DNA of 64,000 nucleotides from JBBEAM01 sp942491105 (GTDB lineage Bacteria; Pseudomonadota; Alphaproteobacteria; Kiloniellales; DSM-21159). Both the position numbers and the translations under genes were made by a program. The notes below the pieces were generated by a model. The model saw nothing but the letters and a program-made list of their open reading frames with translations. It was not told the DNA's origin and searched no databases. Location of the stretch: NCBI GenBank assembly GCA_942491105.1, contig CALNZX010000012.1, positions 248,001 to 312,000 on the forward strand, read 5' to 3'. Below are positions 42,787-51,091 of this stretch, piece by piece. How positions within the stretch are numbered: position 1 is the first letter of the stretch; each line of letters opens with the position of its first letter.

Positions 42787-43776
42787 TCACCCTCTGCGCA
42801 GCTCGCTGGGCGCCATCCCGAAGCGCTGCCGGAAGGCCCGGGCGAAGGCCGAGGCCGATCCGAAGCCGCAGATCAGTGCGATCTCGCTGACCGTCTTGTC
42901 GCTGCGCTGGATCAGCCGCCGCCCGGCGTTCAGGCGCAGCCCCTGATAGTAATCCCCCGGCGTCACTCCGAAGACCGCCTTGAACAGCCGCTGCAGGCCG
43001 CGCGCCTGCAGCCCGGCGCGCCGGGCGATCACCTCGACCGGCAGCGGCGCCTCGATGTGCTGCTCCATCAACTGGATCGCCTCGGCCAGCTTCGGTTCGC
43101 GCCAGGCCAGCCGGCCGAGGGAGACGATCTGCTGCGGATCGCTGGACAGCCGCTCCTGGTCGTAGATGAAGGTGCTGCCGACATCCAAGGCGATGCCAAG
43201 GCCGTGCTGCGCGCGGATCAGTTCCAGCGCGAAGTCGAGCGCCGGGGTGGCGCCGCCGGTGGTGAAGCGGTTGCGGTCGATCACGAAACGGTCGGGCACG
43301 GTCTCGACGCGCGGGAATTTCTGCGCGAAGTCCTCGAGATCCTCCCAGTGGGTGGTCGCCCGGTAGCCATCGAGCAACCCGGCGCGGGCCAGCGCGTAGC
43401 TGCCGGATTCGAAGCCACCGAACTGCACGCCGCTACGCCCCAGGCGGCGCAGCTTGGCCAGCAGCCCGGGCGTGGCGGCACGCTCGGCGTTGTAGCTGGC
43501 GACCAGGAACAGCACGCCGGGCGCGGAACCCTCGCCCAACGGCCCCTCGCCCAGAGCCCCATCGACGGCGACTCGCACGCCGCTGCTGCTGGCCACCGGA
43601 CCGCCGTCGCTCGACAGCAGCCGCCAGGCGTAGAGCTGCTGCCCGGCGGCGCGGTTGGCCGCGCGCAGCGGTTCGAGCAGGGCCGCGAAGGTGAGATTGG
43701 AGAACTCCGGCAGCAACAGGATGGCGATGTCCTGGGTCGCGGATTCCGGCGGTCCGTCGAAGAGGGTGCGTGCCAT
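42787..43776 (-). CDS. GlxA/CdhR-type AraC-family regulator
   Basis: A 329-residue regulator. Residues 1-190 form a DJ-1/PfpI-like domain (IAILLLPEFSNLTFAALLEPLRAANRA, GGFESGSYALARAGLL) and residues about 225-329 an AraC HTH pair (EVIARRAGLQARGLQRLF and VSEIALICGFGSASAFARAFRQRFG). This is the GlxA group, which includes CdhR, the activator of carnitine catabolism. It is divergent from the BKACE gene with a 94-base gap, exactly the position expected for a local activator of the carnitine genes. Confidence 0.9.
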   Translation of the reverse strand: MARTLFDGPPESATQDIAILLLPEFSNLTFAALLEPLRAANRAAGQQLYAWRLLSSDGGPVASSSGVRVAVDGALGEGPLGEGSAPGVLFLVASYNAERAATPGLLAKLRRLGRSGVQFGGFESGSYALARAGLLDGYRATTHWEDLEDFAQKFPRVETVPDRFVIDRNRFTTGGATPALDFALELIRAQHGLGIALDVGSTFIYDQERLSSDPQQIVSLGRLAWREPKLAEAIQLMEQHIEAPLPVEVIARRAGLQARGLQRLFKAVFGVTPGDYYQGLRLNAGRRLIQRSDKTVSEIALICGFGSASAFARAFRQRFGMAPSELRRG

Positions 43777-43870
43777 CGTAATGCGTATATTCTTTGTCGC
43801 AATCGGTATCGTCAAGCTCTGGCTCCCGCTCCTAGGCTGACCGGGCCAAGGACATAAAAGGGAAAGAGCG

Positions 43871-44767
43871 ATGAACTGGGAGGTCTTCGTCACCTGCGCC
43901 GTGACCGGCGCCGGCGATACGCTGAGCAAGCACCCCGGCGTGCCGGTCACGCCGGAGCAGATTGCCGGCGCCGCCATCGAGGCCGCCAAGGCCGGCGCGG
44001 CGATCGCGCATATCCATGTCCGCGATCCCGAAACCGGCAAGGGCTCGCGCGATCCCGCGCTGTTCCGAGAAGTCGTGGAACGGGTGCGCGCAGCCGACAC
44101 CGACGTGGTCATCAACCTGACCGCCGGGATGGGCGGCGATCTGGTGTTCGGTCCCGGCGAGACGCCGCTGCCGCTCGATGAAAGCGGCACCGACATTGCC
44201 GGCCCCCTGGAACGCCTGGCCCACGTGGAAGAGCTGCTGCCGGAGATCTGCACCCTGGACTGCGGCAGCATGAACTTCGCCGCCGGTGGCGACTACGTCA
44301 TGGTCAACACACCCTCCAGTCTGCGGACCATGGCCCGGCGGGTGCAGGAATTGGGCGTGCGGCCCGAGCTCGAGGTCTTCGACACTGGCCACATGGTGCT
44401 GGTCAAGGACCTGCTTCGCGAAGGGCTGATCGACGATCCCGTCATGCTGCAGCTCTGCATGGGCATCCCCTACGGCGCGCCCGACGACCCGCAGACCCTG
44501 CTGGCGCTCGCCAACCAGGCCCCCGAGGGCGCAATCTGGTCAGCCTTCTCGATCGGCCGCATGCAGCTGCCCTACGTCGCCATGGCGGCGCTGGCCGGCG
44601 GCAACGTGCGCGTCGGCCTGGAGGACAACATCTATCTGGAGAAGGGCGTGCTGGCGACCAATGCTCAGTTGGTCGAGCGGGCCGTGAGCATTCTCCAGGG
44701 CATGAACGTAAAGCTGCTCGGCCCCGCGGAGGTCCGGCAAAAACTCAAGCTCCAGAAACGCGGCTGA
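43871..44767 (+). CDS. BKACE enzyme (dehydrocarnitine cleavage)
   Basis: A 298-residue beta-keto acid cleavage enzyme (DUF849) with a TIM barrel. The zinc-binding HxH is in AIAHIHVRDPETG, and NLTAGMGGDLVF, LDCGSMNFA and EVFDTGHMVLV are conserved strands. Next to carnitine dehydrogenase this is expected to convert 3-dehydrocarnitine and acetyl-CoA to betainyl-CoA and acetoacetate, as CdhC does. AAGGGAAAGAG precedes the ATG. It is first in a run of six genes on the plus strand, all closely spaced. Confidence 0.9.
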   Translation: MNWEVFVTCAVTGAGDTLSKHPGVPVTPEQIAGAAIEAAKAGAAIAHIHVRDPETGKGSRDPALFREVVERVRAADTDVVINLTAGMGGDLVFGPGETPLPLDESGTDIAGPLERLAHVEELLPEICTLDCGSMNFAAGGDYVMVNTPSSLRTMARRVQELGVRPELEVFDTGHMVLVKDLLREGLIDDPVMLQLCMGIPYGAPDDPQTLLALANQAPEGAIWSAFSIGRMQLPYVAMAALAGGNVRVGLEDNIYLEKGVLATNAQLVERAVSILQGMNVKLLGPAEVRQKLKLQKRG

Positions 44768-44777
44768 GGAAGAGGCG

Positions 44778-46280
44778 ATGAGCGAAATTCGTACGGTGAC
44801 CCTGGTCGGCGGCGGCGTGATCGGCGCCGGCTGGGCGGCGCGCCTGCTGATCAACGGTCTCGACGTCGTGCTCTGCGACCCCGATCCCCAGGCAGAGCGC
44901 AAGGTCCGCGCCGTGCTCGACAACGCGCTGGCGGCTTACCGCCGCCTGACCCTGGCGCCGCTCGAGGCCAAGGGGAAACTCTGCTTCGAGCCGGAGATCG
45001 AAAAGGCCGTCCCCTGCGCCGACTTCATCCAGGAGTCCTCGCCGGAGAACGAGGCGATCAAGTCGGAGATCCTGCGCCGCATCGACGCCGCGGCCAAGCC
45101 CGAGGCGATCGTCGGCTCCAGCACCTCCGGCCTGCTGCCGACGCGGCTACAGGCGGCGATGTCCCACCCCGAGCGCTTCGTCGTCGGCCATCCCTTCAAC
45201 CCGGTCTACCTGATGCCCCTGGTCGAGGTCTGCGGCGGCGACAAGACCTCCGAGGAGACCAAACAAGCGGCGGCCGCCTTCTATCGCTCTCTCGGTATGC
45301 ATCCGCTGATGGTCCGCAAGGAGATCGACGGCTTCATCGCCGACCGGCTGATGGAGGCGCTGTGGCGCGAGGCCCTTTGGCTGGTCGAGGACGGCATCGC
45401 CACCACCGGCGAGATCGACGACGCGGTGCGCTACGGCCCCGGCCTGCGCTGGGCCTTCATGGGCACCTTCCTGACCTACCGCCTGGCCGGCGGCGAAGCA
45501 GGCATGCGCCACTTCATGGAGCAGTTCGGCCCCGCACTGAAGCTACCCTGGACCAAGCTGGTCGCGCCGGAGCTGACCGACGAGCTGATCGAACGGGTGG
45601 TCGCGCAGTCCGACGACCAGGCCGGCGGCGTCTCGATCCGCGCGCTGGAGCGGCTGCGCGACAACTGCCTGGTCTCGGTGATGCAGGGCCTGCGCAATCA
45701 CGATTACGCGGCGGGTCAGGTGCTGAAGGGCTACGAGGAAAAGCTCTACGCCGACTCCCACGCCCTGATCCTCAAGGACGGCGACGACCTGTCCAAGCCG
45801 CTGCGCCTGCACGAAGCCGTCGTCGAAACCGAGTGGGTCGACTACAACGGCCACATGACCGAAAGCCGCTACCTGCAGGTTTTCGGCGACGCCTCAGACG
45901 CCCTGTTCCGCTTCGTCGGCATCGACGCCGACTACCACGCCGCGGGCAACAGCTACTACACCGTCGAGACGCACATCATGAACCTGCGCGAAGTCGCGGG
46001 CGGCGAGCCGCTCTACGTCACCACGGAGCTGCTCGGCCTCGACGAGAAGCGCCTGCAGATCTTCCACAGCCTCTATCACGGACGCGACGATACCCGCCTG
46101 GCGACCGCCGAACAGATGCTGCTCCACGTCGACACCAAGGCGGGCCGCGCCTGCCCGGCGCAGCCGCAGATTCTGGAGAACCTGCGCCGTATCTTCGAGG
46201 CCCAGGCCGAGCTGCCCGAGCCGGACCACGCCGGCCGGCGCATCGCCATGCCGGAGAAAAAGCCGGCGGCGGCGGGCTAG
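44778..46280 (+). CDS. L-carnitine dehydrogenase-thioesterase fusion
   Basis: A 500-residue two-domain protein. Residues 1-325 are a 3-hydroxyacyl-CoA dehydrogenase-type domain (VTLVGGGVIGAGWAARLL, SSTSGLLPTRL, VGHPFNPVYLMPLVEVCGG) of the carnitine 3-dehydrogenase group. From about residue 340 a hot-dog thioesterase follows (ETEWVDYNGHMTESRYL), matching betainyl-CoA thioesterase. The first domain makes 3-dehydrocarnitine with NAD; the second would release glycine betaine after BKACE action. This fusion occurs in other Alphaproteobacteria, whereas pseudomonads use two genes. GAGGAAGAGG precedes the ATG. Confidence 0.9.
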   Translation: MSEIRTVTLVGGGVIGAGWAARLLINGLDVVLCDPDPQAERKVRAVLDNALAAYRRLTLAPLEAKGKLCFEPEIEKAVPCADFIQESSPENEAIKSEILRRIDAAAKPEAIVGSSTSGLLPTRLQAAMSHPERFVVGHPFNPVYLMPLVEVCGGDKTSEETKQAAAAFYRSLGMHPLMVRKEIDGFIADRLMEALWREALWLVEDGIATTGEIDDAVRYGPGLRWAFMGTFLTYRLAGGEAGMRHFMEQFGPALKLPWTKLVAPELTDELIERVVAQSDDQAGGVSIRALERLRDNCLVSVMQGLRNHDYAAGQVLKGYEEKLYADSHALILKDGDDLSKPLRLHEAVVETEWVDYNGHMTESRYLQVFGDASDALFRFVGIDADYHAAGNSYYTVETHIMNLREVAGGEPLYVTTELLGLDEKRLQIFHSLYHGRDDTRLATAEQMLLHVDTKAGRACPAQPQILENLRRIFEAQAELPEPDHAGRRIAMPEKKPAAAG

Positions 46281-46291
46281 GAAAGCGTGAG

Positions 46292-47059
46292 ATGACAGCC
46301 CTTCGCGTCCTGATCACCGGCGGTGGCGCCGGAATCGGCAAGGCCACGGCCGAAGCCTTTCTCGACGCCGGGCAGCGGGTGCACATCTGCGATCTCGACG
46401 AGGCCGTCCTGCAATCCGCACTGTCCGAGATGCCAAATGCCAGCGGCAACGCCGCCGATGTGACCCGGGAGGAGGACGTCGAGCTGCTGTTCGCCGCCGC
46501 GCTGGACTCCCTGGGCGGCCTGGACGTGCTGGTCAACTGCGTCGGCGTCTCGGGACCGGCCGGTCCGCTCGAAACGCTGTCCTTGCAGGACTGGCGCAGC
46601 TGCCTCGCCGCCAACCTGGACAGCGCCTTCCTCTGCTGCCGCAAGGCGGCGTCGATCCTCAAGGACCAGGGTCAGGGGCTGATCGTCAACTTCTCCTCGA
46701 CCGCCGGGCAAATGGGCTATCCCAATCGCAGTCCCTACGCCACCGCCAAGTGGGGCATCATCGGCCTGACCAAGAGCCTGGCCATGGAGCTGGGTCCCTT
46801 CGGAGTGCGGGTCAACGCGCTCTGCCCCGGACCGGTCGAGGGTCCGCGCATGGATCGCGTGATCGCCATGGAAGCCGAGGCCAGCGGCCGCGACGCCGCG
46901 GATATCCGCCGTGGTTACGCCAGCACCACCTCGCTGCGCTGCTTCGTCAGCAATCAGGACATCGCCAGCATGATCCTGTTTCTCGCCTCGCCCGCCGGCG
47001 CGCGCGTCTCCGGCCAAGCCCTGGCCGTCGACGGCCACACCGAACGCCTCGTCACCTGA
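46292..47059 (+). CDS. SDR family oxidoreductase
   Basis: A 255-residue classical short-chain dehydrogenase. The cofactor motif is VLITGGGAGIGKATAE with Asp in ICDLDEA (NAD preference), LVNCVGVSG in place of the usual NNAG, and the catalytic Ser and Tyr-x3-Lys in FSSTAGQMGYPNRSPYATAK. The tail SGQALAVDGHTERL is standard. It starts 11 bases after the fusion gene and 12 bases before the acyl-CoA dehydrogenase. The substrate is unknown; a 3-hydroxy intermediate of carnitine or a related betaine is possible. Confidence 0.88.
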   Translation: MTALRVLITGGGAGIGKATAEAFLDAGQRVHICDLDEAVLQSALSEMPNASGNAADVTREEDVELLFAAALDSLGGLDVLVNCVGVSGPAGPLETLSLQDWRSCLAANLDSAFLCCRKAASILKDQGQGLIVNFSSTAGQMGYPNRSPYATAKWGIIGLTKSLAMELGPFGVRVNALCPGPVEGPRMDRVIAMEAEASGRDAADIRRGYASTTSLRCFVSNQDIASMILFLASPAGARVSGQALAVDGHTERLVT

Positions 47060-47071
47060 AGGACCGCAGAC

Positions 47072-48232
47072 ATGGATTTCGCCCTTAGTCACGAGCAGGA
47101 GATGGTGGTCGACACCGTCCGCAGCTTCGTCGAGACCGAGCTCTATCCCCTGGAGCAGGAGGTCGAGCGGCGCGGCGAATGCCCCCGCGAGGTCGGCCGG
47201 GAAATCCAGCGCAAGGTGCAGGAGCTGGGCTTCTACGCGCCGAACATCCCCGAGGAATTCGGCGGCGGCGGCCTCGACCACCTGACCTTCACCCTGCTGG
47301 AACGCGAACTGGGGCGCAGCGCCATGGCGCTGTCGGTCTGGTGGGGACGGCCCTCCAACATCCTCTGCGCCTGCAACGACGAGCAAAAAGAGCGCTTCCT
47401 GCTGCCGGCGGTGCGCGGCGAGAAGTTCGACTGCCTGGCGATCACCGAGCCGGACGCCGGTTCCGACGCGCGCGGCATGAAGACCACGGCACAGCGCGAT
47501 GGCGACGACTGGGTGATCAACGGCACCAAGCACTTCATCAGCCACGCCGATCTCGCCGACTTCGCCATCCTCTTCGCCGCCACCGGCGAGGAGCAGACTC
47601 CGCGCGGCCCCAAGAAACGCATCTCCTGCTTCCTGGTCGATCGCGGCACGCCGGGCTTCGAAATCCGCAAGGGCTACAGCTCGGTCTCGCATCGCGGCTA
47701 TCACAACTGCATCCTGAATTTCGACGACTGCCGGGTACCGGCCGCCAACATGCTGGGCGCCGAGGGAGACGGCTTCGCGGTGATGAACTCCTGGCTCTAC
47801 GCCACCCGCCTGACCGTGGCGGCGATGAGCGTCGGCCGGGCGCGCCGCGCCTTCGACCTCAGCCTCGACTGGGCCGCCAGCCGCAAGCAGTTCGGCCAGC
47901 CGATCGGCCGCTTTCAGGGCGTCTCCTTCAAGATCGCCGACATGATCACGGAGATCGACGCCGCCGATTACCTCACGCTTTCCGCCGCCTGGATGCTCGA
48001 CGCGGGGCGCGATGCCGCCCGCCCCATCGCCTCGGCCAAGCTCTACGCCACGGAGATGCTGGCCCGGGTCACCGACAACGCGGTGCAGATCTTCGGCGGC
48101 ATGGGCCTGATGGACGACTTCCCCATCGAGCGGCTGTGGCGCGACGCCCGGGTCGAGCGGATCTGGGACGGCACCAGCGAGATCCAGCGCCACATCATTT
48201 CGCGCGAGCTGCTGCGCCCCCTGGGGTCGTGA
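47072..48232 (+). CDS. Acyl-CoA dehydrogenase family protein
   Basis: A 386-residue flavoenzyme of standard length. FAD- and substrate-binding segments are LAITEPDAGSDARGMKT, INGTKHFISHADLADF and QIFGGMGLMDDFPIERLWRD. At the catalytic base position the motif reads RIWDGTSEIQRH: Asp in place of the Glu of the medium- and short-chain enzymes (YEGT). The N-terminus (MDFALSHEQEMVVDTVRSF) is that of a general acyl-CoA dehydrogenase. In this cluster it could act on a trimethylammonium acyl-CoA such as gamma-butyrobetainyl-CoA, giving crotonobetainyl-CoA. ETF (4826-6509) is the likely electron acceptor. Confidence 0.9.
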   Translation: MDFALSHEQEMVVDTVRSFVETELYPLEQEVERRGECPREVGREIQRKVQELGFYAPNIPEEFGGGGLDHLTFTLLERELGRSAMALSVWWGRPSNILCACNDEQKERFLLPAVRGEKFDCLAITEPDAGSDARGMKTTAQRDGDDWVINGTKHFISHADLADFAILFAATGEEQTPRGPKKRISCFLVDRGTPGFEIRKGYSSVSHRGYHNCILNFDDCRVPAANMLGAEGDGFAVMNSWLYATRLTVAAMSVGRARRAFDLSLDWAASRKQFGQPIGRFQGVSFKIADMITEIDAADYLTLSAAWMLDAGRDAARPIASAKLYATEMLARVTDNAVQIFGGMGLMDDFPIERLWRDARVERIWDGTSEIQRHIISRELLRPLGS

Positions 48233-48237
48233 CGGCG

Positions 48238-50316
48238 ATGCACGGCAGCGCGCCGCCCAAGGATCTCTCGCGGCTGCTGCGGCCGCGCTCCATCGCCGTG
48301 ATCGGCGGTCTGGAGGCCGCCGAGGTGGTGCGCCAGTGCGACCGTCTCGGCTTCACCGGGCATATCTGGCCGGTCAATCCCAAGCGCGAGTCCATCGAGG
48401 GCCGCACCTGCTACCGCTCCGTGGACGAGCTGCCCGGCGCGCCCGACGCCGCCTTCGTCGGGGTCAACCGCCATCTCACCATCGAGGTCGTACGCGCCCT
48501 GGCGGCGCGCGGCGCCGGAGGCGCCGTCGCCTATGCCTCGGGTTTCAAGGAAAGCGGCGAGGGCGCGCTGCAGGACGAGCTGGTTGCCGCCGCCGGGGAG
48601 ATGCCTCTGCTCGGCCCCAACTGCTACGGCCTGATCAACTACCTCGACGGCGCCCTGCTCTGGCCCGACCAGCACGGCGGCCAGCGCGCCGAGCGCGGCG
48701 TCGCCATCCTGACCCAGTCGGGCAACATTGCGATCAACCTGACCATGGCCAAGCGCGCCCTGCCTATCGCCTACCTCGGCAGTCTGGGCAATCAGGCAAA
48801 GATCGGCATCGCCGCCCTGCTGGCAGCGCTGCTCGAGGACAGCCGGGTCACCGCCATCGGCCTGCACATCGAGGGCATCGACGATATTGCCACCTTCGAG
48901 CGCGCCGCGCTGAAGGCGCGCGCGCGCAACGTCCCCATCGCGGTGCTAAAAACCGGACGCTCGGAAGCAGGGGCCGGAATCGCCATGAGCCACACCGCCT
49001 CCCTGGCCGGCAGCGACGCGGTCACCGACGCTTTTTTCCAGCGGCTCGGCATCGCGCGGCTGCGCTCCATCCCCGAGTTCCTGGAAACCTTGAAGCTGCT
49101 GCATCTCTGCGGCCCCCTGCCCAGCCGCGACATCGCTTCGATGAGCTGTTCCGGCGGCGAGGCCTCGCTGATCGCCGACGCCGCCGAGGACCGCGCCCTC
49201 GATTTCCGTCCGCTCACGGCCGAGCAAGCCGCGCGGGTCCGCGCCACCCTGCCGCCACTGGTGAGCATCTCCAATCCGCTCGACTATCACACCTTTACCT
49301 GGGGCAAGGAGAAGGAGCTGACGGCGACCTTCGCCGCGATGCTCGGCGGCGGCTTCGCGATCACCCTGCTGGTGCTCGACTTCCCCCGCGCGGACCGCTG
49401 CGAGACCGCCGATTGGCAGGTCTCCCTCGACGCCCTGGTCGCCGCCGCGCAGCAGACCGGACAGCGCGCCGGACTGGTCGCCAGCCTGCCCGAGTGCCTG
49501 CCTGAAGCCGCCGCGGAGGCGCTGCTGGCTCAGGGCGTCGTGCCCTTCTTCGGGATCGAGGAAGCGCTGGCCGCCATCGAAGCCGCTGCCAGCCTCGGCG
49601 CGGCCTGGCGGCAACCGGTACCTCAGCCCCTGGCGCCGCGCGTGAACAAGAGCGATTCAGCCGAACTTCTCGACGAGGCGGCGGCCAAGCGCCAGCTCGC
49701 CGCCCATGGCCTGGCCATTCCCAGGGGCCAGGTCGCCACCAGTCCCGAAGAGGCCGCCGCCGCGGCGCAGGAAATCGGTTTTCCCGTCGCCCTCAAGGCC
49801 GTTGGGGAAAGCATTGCCCACAAGAGCGAAGCCGGCGCCCTGCGCCTCAACCTGCGGTCCGCGCGGGAGGTCGAGAACGAAGCGCTGGAGCTGCTGGCCC
49901 TGGGCGAGGCGGTGCTGGTCGAGGAGATGGTCTCCGATGCCGTCGCCGAGCTGATCGTCGGCATCAACCGCGACCCGCAGTTCGGGCTGTATCTCGTGCT
50001 GGGCAGCGGCGGCGTCCTGGTCGAGCTGATCGGCGACAGCCGCCTGCTGCTGCTGCCGGCCAGCCGCGAGGAGATTCTCGACGCCCTCGACAGCCTCAAG
50101 GCAAGCCGCCTGATCGCGGGCTTTCGGGGCAGGGCGGCGGGCGACCGCGCGGCCGTCGCGGATGCGGTGCTGGCGGTTCAGGACTATGCTTTGACCGCAG
50201 GCGCCGGGCTGCGGGAGCTCGACGTCAATCCCCTGATGGTGCGCCCGGAAGGCCTCGGAGCGGTCGCCGCGGACGCCCTGATCCGCAGGAGCAAGGAACG
50301 AGATCATGTCCGATAG
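48238..50316 (+). CDS. ADP-forming acyl-CoA synthetase (acetate-CoA ligase family)
   Basis: A 692-residue protein from ATG 48238; a GTG at 48229 overlapping the upstream stop as GTGA is an alternative. The N-terminal CoA-binding Rossmann domain starts LLRPRSIAVIGGLEAAEVVR, followed by two succinyl-CoA ligase-like flavodoxin domains (AILTQSGNIAINL, SCSGGEASLIADAAEDR) and an ATP-grasp domain from about residue 480 (FPVALKAVGESIAHKSEAG, ELIVGINRDPQFG, ELDVNPLMV). A phosphohistidine in the AMSHTASLAG region is expected. It probably activates a betaine-type acid to its CoA ester. It overlaps the CaiD-like gene by 11 bases. Confidence 0.9.
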   Translation: MHGSAPPKDLSRLLRPRSIAVIGGLEAAEVVRQCDRLGFTGHIWPVNPKRESIEGRTCYRSVDELPGAPDAAFVGVNRHLTIEVVRALAARGAGGAVAYASGFKESGEGALQDELVAAAGEMPLLGPNCYGLINYLDGALLWPDQHGGQRAERGVAILTQSGNIAINLTMAKRALPIAYLGSLGNQAKIGIAALLAALLEDSRVTAIGLHIEGIDDIATFERAALKARARNVPIAVLKTGRSEAGAGIAMSHTASLAGSDAVTDAFFQRLGIARLRSIPEFLETLKLLHLCGPLPSRDIASMSCSGGEASLIADAAEDRALDFRPLTAEQAARVRATLPPLVSISNPLDYHTFTWGKEKELTATFAAMLGGGFAITLLVLDFPRADRCETADWQVSLDALVAAAQQTGQRAGLVASLPECLPEAAAEALLAQGVVPFFGIEEALAAIEAAASLGAAWRQPVPQPLAPRVNKSDSAELLDEAAAKRQLAAHGLAIPRGQVATSPEEAAAAAQEIGFPVALKAVGESIAHKSEAGALRLNLRSAREVENEALELLALGEAVLVEEMVSDAVAELIVGINRDPQFGLYLVLGSGGVLVELIGDSRLLLLPASREEILDALDSLKASRLIAGFRGRAAGDRAAVADAVLAVQDYALTAGAGLRELDVNPLMVRPEGLGAVAADALIRRSKERDHVR

Positions 50317-51091
50317 TCCGCTGAAGACCGAACGCCGCGACGGCGTGCTGGAAATCACCCTCGACCGGCCCAAGGCCAATGCCATCGACGCCGCGACCAG
50401 CCGCGCCATGAGCCGGATTTTCGCCGCGTTCCGCGACGACTCCGATCTGCGCGTGGCGATCCTGACCGGCGCCGGGGAGAAGTTCTTCTCGGCCGGCTGG
50501 GATCTCTCCGCCGCCGCCGGAGGCGAGGCGGTGGAAAGCGACTACGGCGAAGGCGGTTTCGGCGGATTCCCGGAGCTGCCCGGCCTGGACAAGCCGGTGA
50601 TCGCCGCGGTCAACGGCTACGCCGTCGGCGGCGGTTTCGAAATCGCGATGTCCGCCGACATGATCGTCGCCGCCGAGCACGCCCAGTTCTGGCTGCCCGA
50701 AGCCCAGCTCGGCATCCTGCCCGACGCTGGAACCCTGCGCCTGCCGCGCTTGCTGCCGCGCGCCCTGGCCATCGAGATGCTGCTGACCGGACGGCGCATG
50801 GACGCCGTCGAGGCCCACGACCGGGGTCTGGTGAACATCCTCGCGCCCGCCGGAGAGCTGCTGGAGCAGGCCCGCGCCCTGGCCGCGCAGATCGTGGCCG
50901 CCGCGCCGCTGTCGACCGCGGCCATCCTGGATATCGACCGGCGTAGCGCCGCGCTGCCGCTCGCCGAGGCCTACAGGCTGCTGCGCGCCGGTAAGCTCGA
51001 AAGCTACAAAAGGATGCTGGAGAGCGAGGATGCCCTGGAAGGGCCGCGCGCCTTCGCCGAAAAACGCGCGCCCGTCTGGAAGGGCCGCTAG
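50306..51091 (+). CDS. caiD: Crotonobetainyl-CoA hydratase (CaiD-like)
   Basis: A 261-residue crotonase. The close match to carnitinyl-CoA dehydratase is visible along the chain: LEITLDRPKANAIDAATS, GAGEKFFSAGWDLSAAA, LDKPVIAAVNGYAVGGGFE and the end GPRAFAEKRAPVWKGR, all nearly as in enterobacterial CaiD as I recall it. The oxyanion-hole residues lie in FSAGWDL and YAVGGGFE; the catalytic Glu region is LPEAQLGILPDAG, with one residue fewer after PDAG than CaiD. It should interconvert crotonobetainyl-CoA and carnitinyl-CoA, linking betaine acyl-CoAs to the carnitine dehydrogenase route. It ends four bases inside the convergent amidase gene. Confidence 0.87.
   Translation: MSDSPLKTERRDGVLEITLDRPKANAIDAATSRAMSRIFAAFRDDSDLRVAILTGAGEKFFSAGWDLSAAAGGEAVESDYGEGGFGGFPELPGLDKPVIAAVNGYAVGGGFEIAMSADMIVAAEHAQFWLPEAQLGILPDAGTLRLPRLLPRALAIEMLLTGRRMDAVEAHDRGLVNILAPAGELLEQARALAAQIVAAAPLSTAAILDIDRRSAALPLAEAYRLLRAGKLESYKRMLESEDALEGPRAFAEKRAPVWKGR

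Noticed and set aside
47179..48237. Upstream extension of the CoA ligase frame through the acyl-CoA dehydrogenase gene
   Set aside because: Only the part from 48229/48238 on resembles the ligase family; the rest is an Arg/His-rich shadow of the dehydrogenase.
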